Shown piece after piece: positions 8,031 through 17,422 of a stretch of 64,000 bases of DNA. This DNA comes from Bacteroidota bacterium (GTDB lineage Bacteria > Bacteroidota > Bacteroidia > Flavobacteriales > Weeksellaceae): contig JAFAGO010000051.1 of assembly GCA_023422635.1 (NCBI GenBank), positions 115,268 through 179,267 of the forward strand, given 5' to 3'. The first letter of the stretch is position 1. Every line of letters starts with the position of its first letter. A program made the translations under genes and the position numbers. The notes under the pieces were generated by a model. That model worked only from the letters and a program-made list of their open reading frames with translations, was not told where the DNA came from and searched no databases.

Positions 8031-8566
8031 TGGCGAAATCTTGGCTTCTTATTTTCTTTTGGGGAACAAGTTTTTTCTGTGCACAAAGAATAGAATGGAA
8101 TGCGCAAGAAAAATTAACATGGGATCAATTTCGTGCACCCAAAAATTTAAAATCTAAAAACGACAATTCTGCAGCATACAGTTATTGCGGCATTTCCTAT
8201 AACGTAACGAAATCTTCACTTAACGACGGCGAAGCGCAGGTAACCGTGAAAGCCATTTTCTTGGAAGATAAATCATGGAAAAAAACGGCCGATCCAGGAG
8301 CATATCTTCTTCAACATGAACAACTTCATTTTGATATCGCAGAAGTTTTTGCTCGGAAAATGAGAAAAATGATTCGCGAAAAAATTAAAACATCCAAAGA
8401 TTTTGATCGCTATTTTAAATCGGAATATCATGCGATTTTTAAGTCGTACCAAGCTTTTCAAAGTGCGTACGATCAAGATACCAAAAACTCAATTATTCCA
8501 ATAAAGCAGCAAGCGTACAACCGAAAAGTTGCGCAGATGCTTCAGGATTTATCAGATTATCAATAA
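8030..8566 (+). CDS. Exported putative Zn-dependent protease (DUF922-like)
   Basis: A predicted exported protein of 178 residues. The start at 8030 overlaps the stop of the previous lipoprotein gene and gives the signal peptide AKSWLLIFFWGTSFFCAQ. A frame 11 residues longer has no signal peptide. HEQLH at residues 96-100 is an HExxH zinc motif and is followed by FDIAEVFARKM, as in the DUF922 group of predicted secreted Zn proteases. The stretch EKLTWDQFRAPKN near the N-terminus is also seen in that group. Activity and substrate are inferred. The next gene starts three bases after the stop. Confidence 0.78.
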   Translation: MAKSWLLIFFWGTSFFCAQRIEWNAQEKLTWDQFRAPKNLKSKNDNSAAYSYCGISYNVTKSSLNDGEAQVTVKAIFLEDKSWKKTADPGAYLLQHEQLHFDIAEVFARKMRKMIREKIKTSKDFDRYFKSEYHAIFKSYQAFQSAYDQDTKNSIIPIKQQAYNRKVAQMLQDLSDYQ

Positions 8567-8569
8567 CCT

Positions 8570-11263
8570 ATGAAATTCCTCGAAAAAACAATACAAGATC
8601 TCCATGAAAAGCATAGCGATCTTTCCGAAATTACGATTATTTTACCAGGAAAGCGTCCCGTTGTGTTCATTAAAAGAATCCTTCAGAAGCGTAATTATTC
8701 TGGATTTCTACCAAGATTTTTAACAATTGAAGAATTAATAAAAGAAATTTCGGGATTGCAAGAAATTAAAGGAATCGCTTTATGGCTTTTAGGTTTTGAG
8801 GTCTATCGGAAACAACATCCCAACGAAGATTTTGCGCAATTCCTAAAATGGTTTCCAACAATTCTTAAAGATTGGGACGATATGTTGAAATTTTCCAAAA
8901 GTGATCAACAAGTTCTCGATTTTATGCTGAATGAGGAACGCATAAAAAATTGGGGACAAACGTTAGGTGAAGAAACCGATGCGCTGAAAAAAAATCTTAA
9001 TTTTTGGAGAAAACTCAATCAGTTTTTACCTGCTTTAAAACAATATTTAGAGGAAAATAAGTTGGCAACTCCAGGAATGATTAGCGTAAAAACGAGAGAA
9101 GAAGTTGAAAGCTTCGCTCAAAATACGGAGTCTCGATTCGCTTTTCTAGGATTTAATGCATTTACTCCAACCGAAGAAAAACTCGTTCGAAATTTAGTAC
9201 AACAGGATAAAGCAAGCTGTTATTTCCATGCGGATCGCTACTATATGGAAGATGAACGGCAAGAAGCGGGAGCCTTTTTACGCGATCATAAAAAATGGAA
9301 AGAATTTAACAAAAGTCGTGCATTCAATTGGATTGAAGACGATTTCACTCAGCCCAAAAACATTAATGTTTATGAAGTTTCCGGAAATATTTCGCAAACC
9401 AAAATTTTACCCAAAATTTTAGAAAACACTACAGATCTTTCCAATACGGCCGTTGTTCTTCTTGATGAAAATTTGCTTCCTGCATCGCTTGATGCTTTAA
9501 GTACAGCGGGAAACCTGAATATTACGATGGGATTTCCGTTGAAAAATCTATCTTTTTCCAACGCGGTAAAACACCTTTTTTATCTTCAAAAACAATTAAC
9601 CAAAAATAGTGCGTCCTATTACTACAATGATCTTCTTTCGATTTTAGAAGAAATGCCGAATAATGAGAAAGACCAACAACTTATTTCAGGGTTTTTAAGA
9701 AAAATTGAAGAGCGCAATATCATTTATATTTCTAAAGCTTTACTTGCAGAATATCTTGGCGATTTATCGTATTTTGCTTTGCTAAAAAAAAGGGAAAGTT
9801 CTGAATTGTTGGATCTTTTCATTGATTTTTGTGCAGAGCTCAAGTTTAGAAAAGCCGTTGAAAATGATGATATTTTGTATGAAAATATTTCTCATTTCGA
9901 GAAAACTGCGCGCATCATTAAAAACCAAATTACGCCATATCAATTCTCGGTAGATACCGAAACTTTGGAGGTTCTATTCAATCAACTGATCAACTCGGAA
10001 ACGCTTGATTTTCAAGGTGAACCTTTGCAAGGTTTGCAGGTTATGGGACTTTTGGAAACGCGACTTTTAAATTTCGAAAACGTTATAATGCTTTCCGTGA
10101 ATGAAGGAAAACTGCCTTTGGGAAATTCACAAAATACGTATTTGCCATTTGATGTTCGCAGAAATCATCAACTCAACACTTTTATTGAAAATGATAGCAT
10201 CTATGCCTATCACTTTTACCGATTATTGCAAGAATCGAAGAATGTTCACTTGCTGTATAATGCACTTGGATCGGGCGTAAATACAGGAGAAAAAAGTAGA
10301 TTTATCACCCAAATAGAAATGGAAAGTCAACATCATATTCAACATTTTATTATCGAAAATGATTCTGAACCTTTAGAACAGAAACCTATGTCGGTCGCAA
10401 AAACAGATGTTGTACTCGAAAAGTTGGAACTTTGGAAGAAGAAAGTTTCTGTTTCTCACCTCACGACGTACCTCTATAATCCGATTGATTTTTACTTCTC
10501 GAAAGTGCTCGGAACTTATGAAGCAGAAGAAATGGAAGAAGAACTTTCAATTCGAAATTACGGAAATATGATTCATTATGCTTTAGAATTTTTATATTCA
10601 AAAGTGAAGGGTAAAATATTAACGGTTAAGGATATGCAAAGTTTAATTGCAATGAAGGATGAAGGAATTAATTTTGCTATCGAAACATTGCAACATCAAC
10701 CCGAATTCTATCAAAAGGGAATGAATTTTATTCACAAATCGATTGCATCAAAAATACTCGGCGATCTTTTAGAATTTGATTTAAAGTTGGTTGAAAATGG
10801 AAATACTTTGGAAATCATCGATCTTGAAAGAAAATTTGAAAACATTCAATTTCCTTTAAATGACAATCAAAATGTGTCGTTATACGGATTTATTGATCGT
10901 ATTGACCGATTGAATGGCCAAGTGCGAATTATTGATTATAAAACGGCAAAAACAAAAAACCTTAAGGTGAAAATGAAGCCAGAGCATGTAGATGATTATT
11001 TTCGAAATAGCGCGCGAAAACAAGCCATGCAATTATGTTTGTATCAATACGTTTTGCAACATTTACCCGAATTTTCAGGTGTAGAAGTACAAACAGGAAT
11101 TTGGAGTTTTGCGGAAGCCAACCGCGGTTTAATTTCATTGGAGTTTTCGGAAGGAAATTTAGATGAAGCACTCATTTCTGTACGAAATTTAATTCTTGAA
11201 ATTCTAAATCCTGAACTACCATTTGCTGAAGAGCTTCCAGAAATAAGTGAGGAAGCACAATAA
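8570..11263 (+). CDS. PD-(D/E)XK nuclease, AddB-like subunit
   Basis: An 897-residue DNA repair nuclease that resembles the AddB half of AddAB-type recombination complexes. The C-terminal RecB-type nuclease domain shows YGNMIHYALEF, then GFIDRIDR, IIDYKT (about residues 786-791) and QAMQLCLYQY. These give the H, D, D-x-K and Q-x-x-x-Y motifs. The N-terminal region starts TIILPGKRPVVFIKRIL where active helicases have a P-loop. There is no GxGKT, so this half is probably a degenerate helicase. No addA (UvrD-like) gene lies within this window. It starts 3 bases after the putative protease gene. Confidence 0.85.
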   Translation: MKFLEKTIQDLHEKHSDLSEITIILPGKRPVVFIKRILQKRNYSGFLPRFLTIEELIKEISGLQEIKGIALWLLGFEVYRKQHPNEDFAQFLKWFPTILKDWDDMLKFSKSDQQVLDFMLNEERIKNWGQTLGEETDALKKNLNFWRKLNQFLPALKQYLEENKLATPGMISVKTREEVESFAQNTESRFAFLGFNAFTPTEEKLVRNLVQQDKASCYFHADRYYMEDERQEAGAFLRDHKKWKEFNKSRAFNWIEDDFTQPKNINVYEVSGNISQTKILPKILENTTDLSNTAVVLLDENLLPASLDALSTAGNLNITMGFPLKNLSFSNAVKHLFYLQKQLTKNSASYYYNDLLSILEEMPNNEKDQQLISGFLRKIEERNIIYISKALLAEYLGDLSYFALLKKRESSELLDLFIDFCAELKFRKAVENDDILYENISHFEKTARIIKNQITPYQFSVDTETLEVLFNQLINSETLDFQGEPLQGLQVMGLLETRLLNFENVIMLSVNEGKLPLGNSQNTYLPFDVRRNHQLNTFIENDSIYAYHFYRLLQESKNVHLLYNALGSGVNTGEKSRFITQIEMESQHHIQHFIIENDSEPLEQKPMSVAKTDVVLEKLELWKKKVSVSHLTTYLYNPIDFYFSKVLGTYEAEEMEEELSIRNYGNMIHYALEFLYSKVKGKILTVKDMQSLIAMKDEGINFAIETLQHQPEFYQKGMNFIHKSIASKILGDLLEFDLKLVENGNTLEIIDLERKFENIQFPLNDNQNVSLYGFIDRIDRLNGQVRIIDYKTAKTKNLKVKMKPEHVDDYFRNSARKQAMQLCLYQYVLQHLPEFSGVEVQTGIWSFAEANRGLISLEFSEGNLDEALISVRNLILEILNPELPFAEELPEISEEAQ

Positions 11264-11283
11264 ATATCGCATATTTTGAAGAT

Positions 11284-11320
11284 AAAAAAAGAGATCAAAT
11301 TGCTACTGATCTCTTTTATT
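11284..11320. terminator. Bidirectional terminator between the nuclease and subtilase genes
   Basis: Arms AAAAGAGATCA (11287-11297) and TGATCTCTTTT (11307-11317) form a perfect 11-bp stem between converging genes, with T-rich flanks in both directions. Confidence 0.8.
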
Positions 11321-11337
11321 TTTCTTACTAAATCAAT

Positions 11338-12945
11338 TTATTTTACACTAATTTTCTCGGAGATGGAAGTTCCGTTTAGTTCTGAGGTCAATAGGTAAGT
11401 TCCACTCGCAACCTTTAATTGAAGTTCATTTTTTCCTTTTGTGAGCTTTCCTGAGAAAACCTGTTTACCGGACATATCAAATATTTTTATACCAGAATCG
11501 GCATCTGCATTAACAAAGAAAGTTCCGTTATTAGGATTTGGGTATACCGTAAATTTTTGTTTTATAGATTGATTTTTCGCATCCAAAAACTGATTGAAAG
11601 CTGCACCAAAATTCAGAATTCCATATCCCATTTGATCATCATATTCAGGAGCTAAAGAGGCCGTATTGCGTAATTTCTCTTTTACTTCTTCTCGACTAAT
11701 TGTTTTGGGAATTGCAGATAAAAAACTTGCAGTTCCGCCTGCAGCTAGAGGAGTAGAAAAAGACGTTCCGCTAGAATTTGTTTGCGAATTGTTGTACACC
11801 ATTGCTGTAGAACTTCCGCGTGCACTAACATCTGGCTTTACAACTCCTAAATAATTGGGCCCGAAAGAAGAGAAGTAGGAACTATTTCCAGAACTATCTA
11901 CAGCACCAATACTAAATACTTTTTCATTGTCAGCAGGCGTTACCAAATAATGCCAAGCACTGTAAGCTTCGTTGCCATTTGCGGCATGTACTAAAATTCC
12001 TTTCTCCGCAGCAATTTGTGCACCACGCGCTACAAAAGATCGGCTTCCCGTCATATCTTCATAGGTGTAATTATACCGTGTATCATCAAAGAAATCGCCA
12101 TATCCTAATGATGCAGAAATAATATCAACGCCAACGCGATCGGCTTCTTCCGCTGCTTGAATCCAATACAATTCTTCTTCGGGAATTTCCTGAGGTCCAG
12201 ATTCTGTTACATACAAGTAAAAATCGGCATCGGGAGCAGAACCAACATATTCACCAGTAAGGTAGCCACCAATAACGCCTAAACAATACGAACCGTGACT
12301 GTTAAAACCGAGGTCGTAAAGATTCGTATCTTTATCAATGAAATTATAACCCCCTTTTATTTGTCCGTTATTTCTCAAACGCGCGTATCCACTTCCTGTA
12401 TTCACCGTTGGAAAACCCGTATCGAAAACCGCAATGGTAATTCCTGCTCCTGTAAAACCTTGTTCGTGTAAAGGTTTAAGGTTTATTTGCTCAATTTGTG
12501 CATTTCCTGCTCCATAATCAAAATCGGTTTTTGCGTCTATGTTTTCGAATTTGTTTTTTCTTTCAGAAGGCTTTAATTTTCCGCCCGAAGGATTCTTCAC
12601 AAAAGATTCTACGTGATCCACAAAAGACAATGCTTCTAATTGCGCAATTTGTTCTGAAGTTGCGTTTACGGCCACACCATTTAACCATTTGGACTGATCC
12701 TTAACTTCAAAAATTAAATCCTCAATTGCATCAATATAACTTTGTTCAATAGGAGCATCTTGATCATTCAAAGCAATTCCAAGGTTGGTTCGGCGATCTA
12801 AGGATTTTTGACTCAGTTCCGATATTGGATTGCTGTAAAATTCAGCTTTATTGGGTTTGTCTTTAAAGAAAACAAAAACAAGTTCGGTTTGCGCAAAAAA
12901 TAGAGAACCCGTAAAAAGGAAAGAGGAAAGTAGAAATCTTTTCAT
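11338..12945 (-). CDS. Secreted subtilisin-like (S8) serine protease with T9SS sorting domain
   Basis: An exported protease of 535 residues. A signal peptide ends near FFAQ. An inhibitor-like propeptide follows to about residue 130. The S8 triad is D175 (AVFDTG), H217 (NSHGSYCLG) and S395 (SGTSFSTP), with the oxyanion asparagine in AANGNE. The last ~75 residues begin with FTVYPNPNNGTFF and end EKISVK, a type IX secretion sorting domain. It is the second T9SS-exported protease in this window. It is probably extracellular and feeds on protein, although the substrate is not known. Confidence 0.94.
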   Translation of the reverse strand: MKRFLLSSFLFTGSLFFAQTELVFVFFKDKPNKAEFYSNPISELSQKSLDRRTNLGIALNDQDAPIEQSYIDAIEDLIFEVKDQSKWLNGVAVNATSEQIAQLEALSFVDHVESFVKNPSGGKLKPSERKNKFENIDAKTDFDYGAGNAQIEQINLKPLHEQGFTGAGITIAVFDTGFPTVNTGSGYARLRNNGQIKGGYNFIDKDTNLYDLGFNSHGSYCLGVIGGYLTGEYVGSAPDADFYLYVTESGPQEIPEEELYWIQAAEEADRVGVDIISASLGYGDFFDDTRYNYTYEDMTGSRSFVARGAQIAAEKGILVHAANGNEAYSAWHYLVTPADNEKVFSIGAVDSSGNSSYFSSFGPNYLGVVKPDVSARGSSTAMVYNNSQTNSSGTSFSTPLAAGGTASFLSAIPKTISREEVKEKLRNTASLAPEYDDQMGYGILNFGAAFNQFLDAKNQSIKQKFTVYPNPNNGTFFVNADADSGIKIFDMSGKQVFSGKLTKGKNELQLKVASGTYLLTSELNGTSISEKISVK

Positions 12946-12956
12946 ATTTTTTTAAT

Positions 12957-12964
12957 CAAAGATA
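12957..12964 (-). promoter_or_regulatory. -7 promoter element of the subtilase gene
   Basis: TATCTTTG on the minus strand fits TAnnTTTG exactly, 12 bases before the start codon. Confidence 0.5.
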
Positions 12965-13047
12965 GAAGTTTTTTAATTCTGAAAAACTTCATGCCTTAGG
13001 AATTTTCTGTTGCAATAAAATTCAGTAATTTTACACAAACAATTTTT

Positions 13048-14175
13048 ATGAAGAAAATCCAGATGGTTGACCTTCAGAGTCAGTATTACAAAATTAAAAG
13101 TGATGTCGACAATGCCGTTTTGAATGTGATGAATTCTGCAGCATTTATAAATGGTCCGGAAGTTAAATCTTTCCAAAAAGAACTTGAAGAATATTTAGAT
13201 GTTGAAAATGTGATTCCTTGTGCAAATGGAACAGATGCACTTCAAATTGCACTAATGGCGTTGGGTTTACAAGAAGGTGATGAAGTAATTACTGCAGATT
13301 TTACGTTTGCAGCAACAGTGGAAGTCATTCATTTATTAAAACTTAAGGCTGTTTTGGTGGATGTGGATTACGATACCTTTACCATTGATCCTGAAAAAAT
13401 AAAAGCGGCTATTACCGATAAAACAAAAGCAATTATTCCGGTACATCTTTTCGGCCAATGTGCCAATATGGAAGAAATTCTTGAAATCGCAAAAGCACAC
13501 AATTTATATGTTGTTGAAGATAATGCACAAGCAATCGGCGCGGAGTTTACGTTTAGCGATGGAAGTGTAAAAAAATCTGGAACCATTGGAACGATCGGAA
13601 CGACTTCTTTCTTCCCCTCTAAAAATTTAGGATGTTACGGAGATGGAGGTGCGATCTTCACAAATGATGATGAATTGGCACACCGAATTCGCGGTATTGT
13701 AAACCACGGAATGTATGAGCGTTATTACCACGACGAAATTGGGGTAAACTCCAGATTAGATAGTATTCAAGCCACTATTCTTCGAAAAAAACTTCCCCAT
13801 CTTGATTCTTATAATGAAGCGCGCAGAAAAGCTGCCGATTTCTATGATGAAGCATTTGCCGAACATCCCAACATTTTAATTCCAAAACGAGATGAAAATT
13901 CCACCCACGTTTTTCATCAGTATACTTTAAGAATTTTGAATGGTAAACGCAACGAACTCCAAGCATTTTTAGCAGAAAAAGAAATACCTGCAATGATTTA
14001 TTATCCCGTTGCTTTACGCAAACAAAAAGCGTATTTTCAGGAAAGTAATGATGCAGATTTTGCCCATACTGACAAACTTTTAAGTGAGGTGATTTCTTTG
14101 CCAATGCACACGGAACTAGAGGAGGAGCAATTGAAATTCATTACCGATTCCGTATTAGAATTTATGAATGCGTAA
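13048..14175 (+). CDS. DegT/DnrJ/EryC1/StrS-family sugar aminotransferase
   Basis: A PLP enzyme of 375 residues that usually aminates a nucleotide-linked keto sugar for surface polysaccharide. The N-terminal half has the family stretches CANGTDALQIAL, ADFTFAATVEVI and PVHLFGQCANM. The cofactor aspartate is in VVEDNAQAIGA. The PLP lysine is K192 in FFPSKNLGCYGDGG. It lies just upstream of galE on the same strand, 98 bases apart, so both may feed nucleotide-sugar synthesis. The exact sugar cannot be told from the sequence. Confidence 0.94.
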   Translation: MKKIQMVDLQSQYYKIKSDVDNAVLNVMNSAAFINGPEVKSFQKELEEYLDVENVIPCANGTDALQIALMALGLQEGDEVITADFTFAATVEVIHLLKLKAVLVDVDYDTFTIDPEKIKAAITDKTKAIIPVHLFGQCANMEEILEIAKAHNLYVVEDNAQAIGAEFTFSDGSVKKSGTIGTIGTTSFFPSKNLGCYGDGGAIFTNDDELAHRIRGIVNHGMYERYYHDEIGVNSRLDSIQATILRKKLPHLDSYNEARRKAADFYDEAFAEHPNILIPKRDENSTHVFHQYTLRILNGKRNELQAFLAEKEIPAMIYYPVALRKQKAYFQESNDADFAHTDKLLSEVISLPMHTELEEEQLKFITDSVLEFMNA

Positions 14176-14273
14176 TCCATCAGAATTAAATATTTTAATT
14201 TTGATATCGAAAATGATTAAAAATAGAAGCAAAATGCCATAATGGTTTTTGCCCCCAAAATGTAAAACTAATT

Positions 14274-15299
14274 ATGACCATACTTGTAACGGGAGGTTTA
14301 GGATATATCGGCTCCCACACTGTTGTTGAACTTTTAAATAACGATTTCGATGTGGTAATCGTTGATGACCTTTCAAACAGCGAAAAATTTATCCTCGATA
14401 ACATTATTGAAATCACTGGAAAAAAACCAGCTTTTTATCCGTTCGATTTGAAAAGAAAGGAATTGCTTGAACAAGTTTTTGAAGCGCATACAATTGAAGG
14501 ATGCATCAATTTCGCCGCTTTCAAAGCCGTAGGTGAAAGTCAAATTATTCCGTTGGATTATTACGAGAATAATCTTTTTTCGCTGATTAATATTCTTCAA
14601 GAATTCAAAAAACGAAATATTAGCAATTTTATTTTTAGTTCGTCGTGCACGGTCTACGGCCAAGCAGATGAAATGCCCATCAATGAAAGTACACCACTAA
14701 AACAACCCGAAAGTACATACGGAAAAACCAAACAAATGGGAGAGGAAATTCTGTTGGATTTTGCCAGAGCATATCAGAAAAAAATCTCTCTTCTGCGTTA
14801 TTTCAATCCAATTGGCGCGCATCCTACCTCAAAATTGGGAGAACTTCCTATCGGTGTTCCAAATAATCTTATTCCATACGTTACTCAAACTGCAGCAGGA
14901 ATTCGCGAGAAGTTAAGTGTTTGGGGAGATGATTATTCAACACCCGATGGTACAGCCGTTCGTGATTACATTTATGTTGTGGATTTAGCAAAAGCACACG
15001 TTGCTGCATTAAAAAAATTGATTGCAGAAAATCAAGAAACGGTAGTCGACATCTATAATTTAGGAACAGGGAAAGGTTCATCTGTTCTTGAAGTTGTACA
15101 CGCATTTGAAAGCGCTAATAACGTTGATGTTCCTTATAAAATTTGTGATAGAAGAGCGGGTGATATCACGATTGCGTATGCAAATGTTGATAAAGCTGAA
15201 AAAGAACTTGGATGGAAATCTGAAACTTCACTTGAAGAGGCGTTAAGAACCGTTTGGAACTGGCAAAAGTATTTAGAATCCAGAAATGCAAACTCTTAA
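14274..15299 (+). CDS. galE: UDP-glucose 4-epimerase
   Basis: Interconverts UDP-glucose and UDP-galactose with tightly bound NAD. It has 341 residues, close to the normal 338-340. The Rossmann motif GGLGYIGSH is at residues 7-15 and the catalytic pair is Y149 and K153 in STYGKTK, with S123-S124 in FSSSCTVYG. LRYFNPIGAHP and VRDYIYVVDLA are diagnostic of GalE. It stands after the DegT gene and ends at a strong terminator, which suggests a two-gene nucleotide-sugar unit. Confidence 0.96.
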   Translation: MTILVTGGLGYIGSHTVVELLNNDFDVVIVDDLSNSEKFILDNIIEITGKKPAFYPFDLKRKELLEQVFEAHTIEGCINFAAFKAVGESQIIPLDYYENNLFSLINILQEFKKRNISNFIFSSSCTVYGQADEMPINESTPLKQPESTYGKTKQMGEEILLDFARAYQKKISLLRYFNPIGAHPTSKLGELPIGVPNNLIPYVTQTAAGIREKLSVWGDDYSTPDGTAVRDYIYVVDLAKAHVAALKKLIAENQETVVDIYNLGTGKGSSVLEVVHAFESANNVDVPYKICDRRAGDITIAYANVDKAEKELGWKSETSLEEALRTVWNWQKYLESRNANS

Positions 15300-15349
15300 T
15301 AAAAGAAATAAGATATCCTACATTCTTTGGTCAGAAATGTTGATACAAT

Positions 15350-15390
15350 AAAAAAACACAGTCTTTTACAAAAGGGCTGTGTTTTTTATT
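15350..15390. terminator. Terminator between galE and the converging acyl-CoA dehydrogenase gene
   Basis: AAACACAG (15354-15361) and CTGTGTTT (15377-15384) form a perfect stem flanked by A and T runs, so it can work in both directions. Confidence 0.75.
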
Positions 15391-15412
15391 ATTTTTACTA
15401 TTGATGCAATTT

Positions 15413-16591
15413 TTAAAAAGCGTTAAATCCGGTAATATCGAGTCCGGTAATTAAAAGATGAACATCGTGTGTGCCTTCATACGTAATCACCGACTCTAAA
15501 TTTGCAGCATGCCGCATCATCGGAAATTCTCCCATAATTCCCATTCCACCTAAAATCTGTCGTGATTCTCTCGCTATTTCTATAGCCATTTTTACATTAT
15601 TCCTCTTTGCCATCGAAATTTGAGCTGGACTTGCTTGATGTGAATTTTTTAAATTCCCCAATTGTAAACATAAGAGTTGAGCTTTGGTAATTTCGGTTAA
15701 AAACTCAGCTAGTTTTTTTTGTTGAAGTTGGAAAGATCCAATAGGTTTTCCAAACTGTTTTCGTTCTTTTGAATATTGAAGCGCAGTACAATAGCAATCG
15801 ATAGCTGCACCAATTACGCCCCAAGAAATTCCGTATCGAGCCGAATTAAGGCAGGAGAGTGGACCTTTTAATCCTACAACGTTGGGTAGCAAGTGATTTT
15901 TGGGTACTTTCACCTCTTGAAAAACAAGCTCACCTGTTCTCGATGCACGCAAACTCCATTTATTCTGCGTTTCTGGAGTAGAAAAACCTTCCATTCCTCG
16001 TTCTACGATTAAACCTTGTACTTTGCCTTCTTCATTTTTTGCCCAAACCACTGCAATATCACAAACGGGTGCATTGGTAATCCACATTTTTGCTCCATTC
16101 AAAATATAATAATCGCCTGCGTCGCGAAAATGGGTTTCCATTGAGCCAGGATCCGAACCGTGATTAGGTTCAGTGAGCCCAAAGGAACCAATGAGCTCTC
16201 CAGAAGCCAATTTGGGCAAATATTCTTCCTTTTGTTGTTGAGAACCATATTCAAAAATAGGGAACATCACCAATGAACTTTGAACGGATGCGGCAGAGCG
16301 CACTGCAGAATCGCCTCGTTCTAGCTCTTGCATAATAATTCCATACGAGATTTGATCTAGTCCTGAACCTCCAAATTCTTCTGGAATGTAAGGACCTAAT
16401 GCACCTATAGCACCTAATTCTTTCATTAAATTTGGAAGTTCTTTATGATGCTGAGCTGCATCATCAATTTTTGGCATCACAAAAGATTCAACCCAGTCGC
16501 GAACAGATTGGCGAATAAGTAGTTGTTCATCTGTTAAGAGGGAATCAATTCCAAAATAATCGGGGATAGAAGAAAGGGGATAATAAGCCAT
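15413..16591 (-). CDS. gcdH: Glutaryl-CoA dehydrogenase-like acyl-CoA dehydrogenase
   Basis: An FAD enzyme of 392 residues, in the acyl-CoA dehydrogenase family. The catalytic glutamate is E372 in TYEGTHDVH near the C-terminus. This C-terminal end, with ITGLDITGFNAF, is closest to glutaryl-CoA dehydrogenase, which turns glutaryl-CoA into crotonyl-CoA in lysine and tryptophan breakdown. FGLTEPNHGSDP is the substrate/FAD loop, and RKQFGKPIGSFQLQQKKLAE is typical of the family. It follows the NUDIX regulator gene with a 32-base gap, but a shared function is not obvious. The narrow substrate call is moderately sure. Confidence 0.86.
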   Translation of the reverse strand: MAYYPLSSIPDYFGIDSLLTDEQLLIRQSVRDWVESFVMPKIDDAAQHHKELPNLMKELGAIGALGPYIPEEFGGSGLDQISYGIIMQELERGDSAVRSAASVQSSLVMFPIFEYGSQQQKEEYLPKLASGELIGSFGLTEPNHGSDPGSMETHFRDAGDYYILNGAKMWITNAPVCDIAVVWAKNEEGKVQGLIVERGMEGFSTPETQNKWSLRASRTGELVFQEVKVPKNHLLPNVVGLKGPLSCLNSARYGISWGVIGAAIDCYCTALQYSKERKQFGKPIGSFQLQQKKLAEFLTEITKAQLLCLQLGNLKNSHQASPAQISMAKRNNVKMAIEIARESRQILGGMGIMGEFPMMRHAANLESVITYEGTHDVHLLITGLDITGFNAF

Positions 16592-16623
16592 TTGTTTTTT
16601 TCTCTAAAATAGAATTTTTATGC

Positions 16624-17388
16624 CTAATCTAGAAAACTAATTTCGTTTTCTTTAAATCGGTAAAGGTAAGGTGCTTTGTTTGGAGATCCGTCGAAAAACT
16701 TCTCTAAACGTTCAAGTGTATTCAAACTGAGCATTTTACGCTGAAAATTATTTCGCCTGAAAGTTTCTCCTAAAACAACTTCATATAAACTTTGCAAGTC
16801 GTTCATCGTGAATTTTTCAGGAAGCAAATTATAGGCAACAAGTTGCGTATCTAAATTTTTACGTAAATGTTTTAAGCCAACATCAATAATCCTTTGGTGA
16901 TCAAATGCCATTTTGGGGAGCTGATCAACATAGAACCAATCGCAAACTTCATTAAATGAATCGGGAAATGTTTCTACCAAAGAATAATCGATTAAGCTGC
17001 AGTATCCTACGGTTATAAATCGTTTGAAAATCCAATGATCTTCTGGAACTTCAATGCCTTTATTTTTAAGCAAAATCTGATGCACGTTATTTTCAGTTCT
17101 GCTCATTCTTCCGAAAGTATGGAACTGCCCTAGAAATAAGTTTTTAAGGTGAGTTCTTTCATATAAAACCCTTGCAGCAGCTTCTCGCAAATCTTCATCA
17201 TTAAAAACAAATCCTCCGGGAAGCGACCAAAGGTCCATATCGTGGTACTTCAGTAACAGTATTTTTAATTTCAACTTTTCTTTATCAAAGCCGAAAATGG
17301 CACAATCCACAGAAATATGATCAACGAAATTTTTAGTATCGATGAGCTCTTGTAAATTTTGTTTATTTTTTGAATCGTCTAAAATCAT
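16624..17388 (-). CDS. NUDIX-winged-helix transcriptional regulator (NrtR/AraR-like)
   Basis: A 254-residue regulator with an N-terminal NUDIX fold and a C-terminal winged helix (about residues 170-230). LWSLPGGFVFNDEDLREAAA (about 53-72) begins the Nudix box. The catalytic REUxEExG core reads RVLYERTHL, so key acidic residues are missing and hydrolysis is probably lost, as in NrtR-type sensors. In Bacteroidota this family often controls sugar-use genes. It lies 22 bases after the MFS gene and near the Sus operon. The palindrome at 18732 is a likely target, and a 12-base copy of its arm is just upstream of this gene, which may mean autoregulation. Confidence 0.88.
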   Translation of the reverse strand: MILDDSKNKQNLQELIDTKNFVDHISVDCAIFGFDKEKLKLKILLLKYHDMDLWSLPGGFVFNDEDLREAAARVLYERTHLKNLFLGQFHTFGRMSRTENNVHQILLKNKGIEVPEDHWIFKRFITVGYCSLIDYSLVETFPDSFNEVCDWFYVDQLPKMAFDHQRIIDVGLKHLRKNLDTQLVAYNLLPEKFTMNDLQSLYEVVLGETFRRNNFQRKMLSLNTLERLEKFFDGSPNKAPYLYRFKENEISFLD

Positions 17389-17410
17389 AGTAAGTCAAAG
17401 GTAATAATTA

Positions 17411-17422
17411 TTATTGTCTCAA
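17411..17422. promoter_or_regulatory. Copy of the Sus-promoter operator arm upstream of the NUDIX regulator
   Basis: TTATTGTCTCAA is identical to the first 12 bases of the palindrome at 18732-18756. It overlaps the last codons and stop of the MFS gene and ends 23 bases upstream of the regulator start. The second arm is only weakly kept, so it may be a half-site or chance. Confidence 0.35.
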
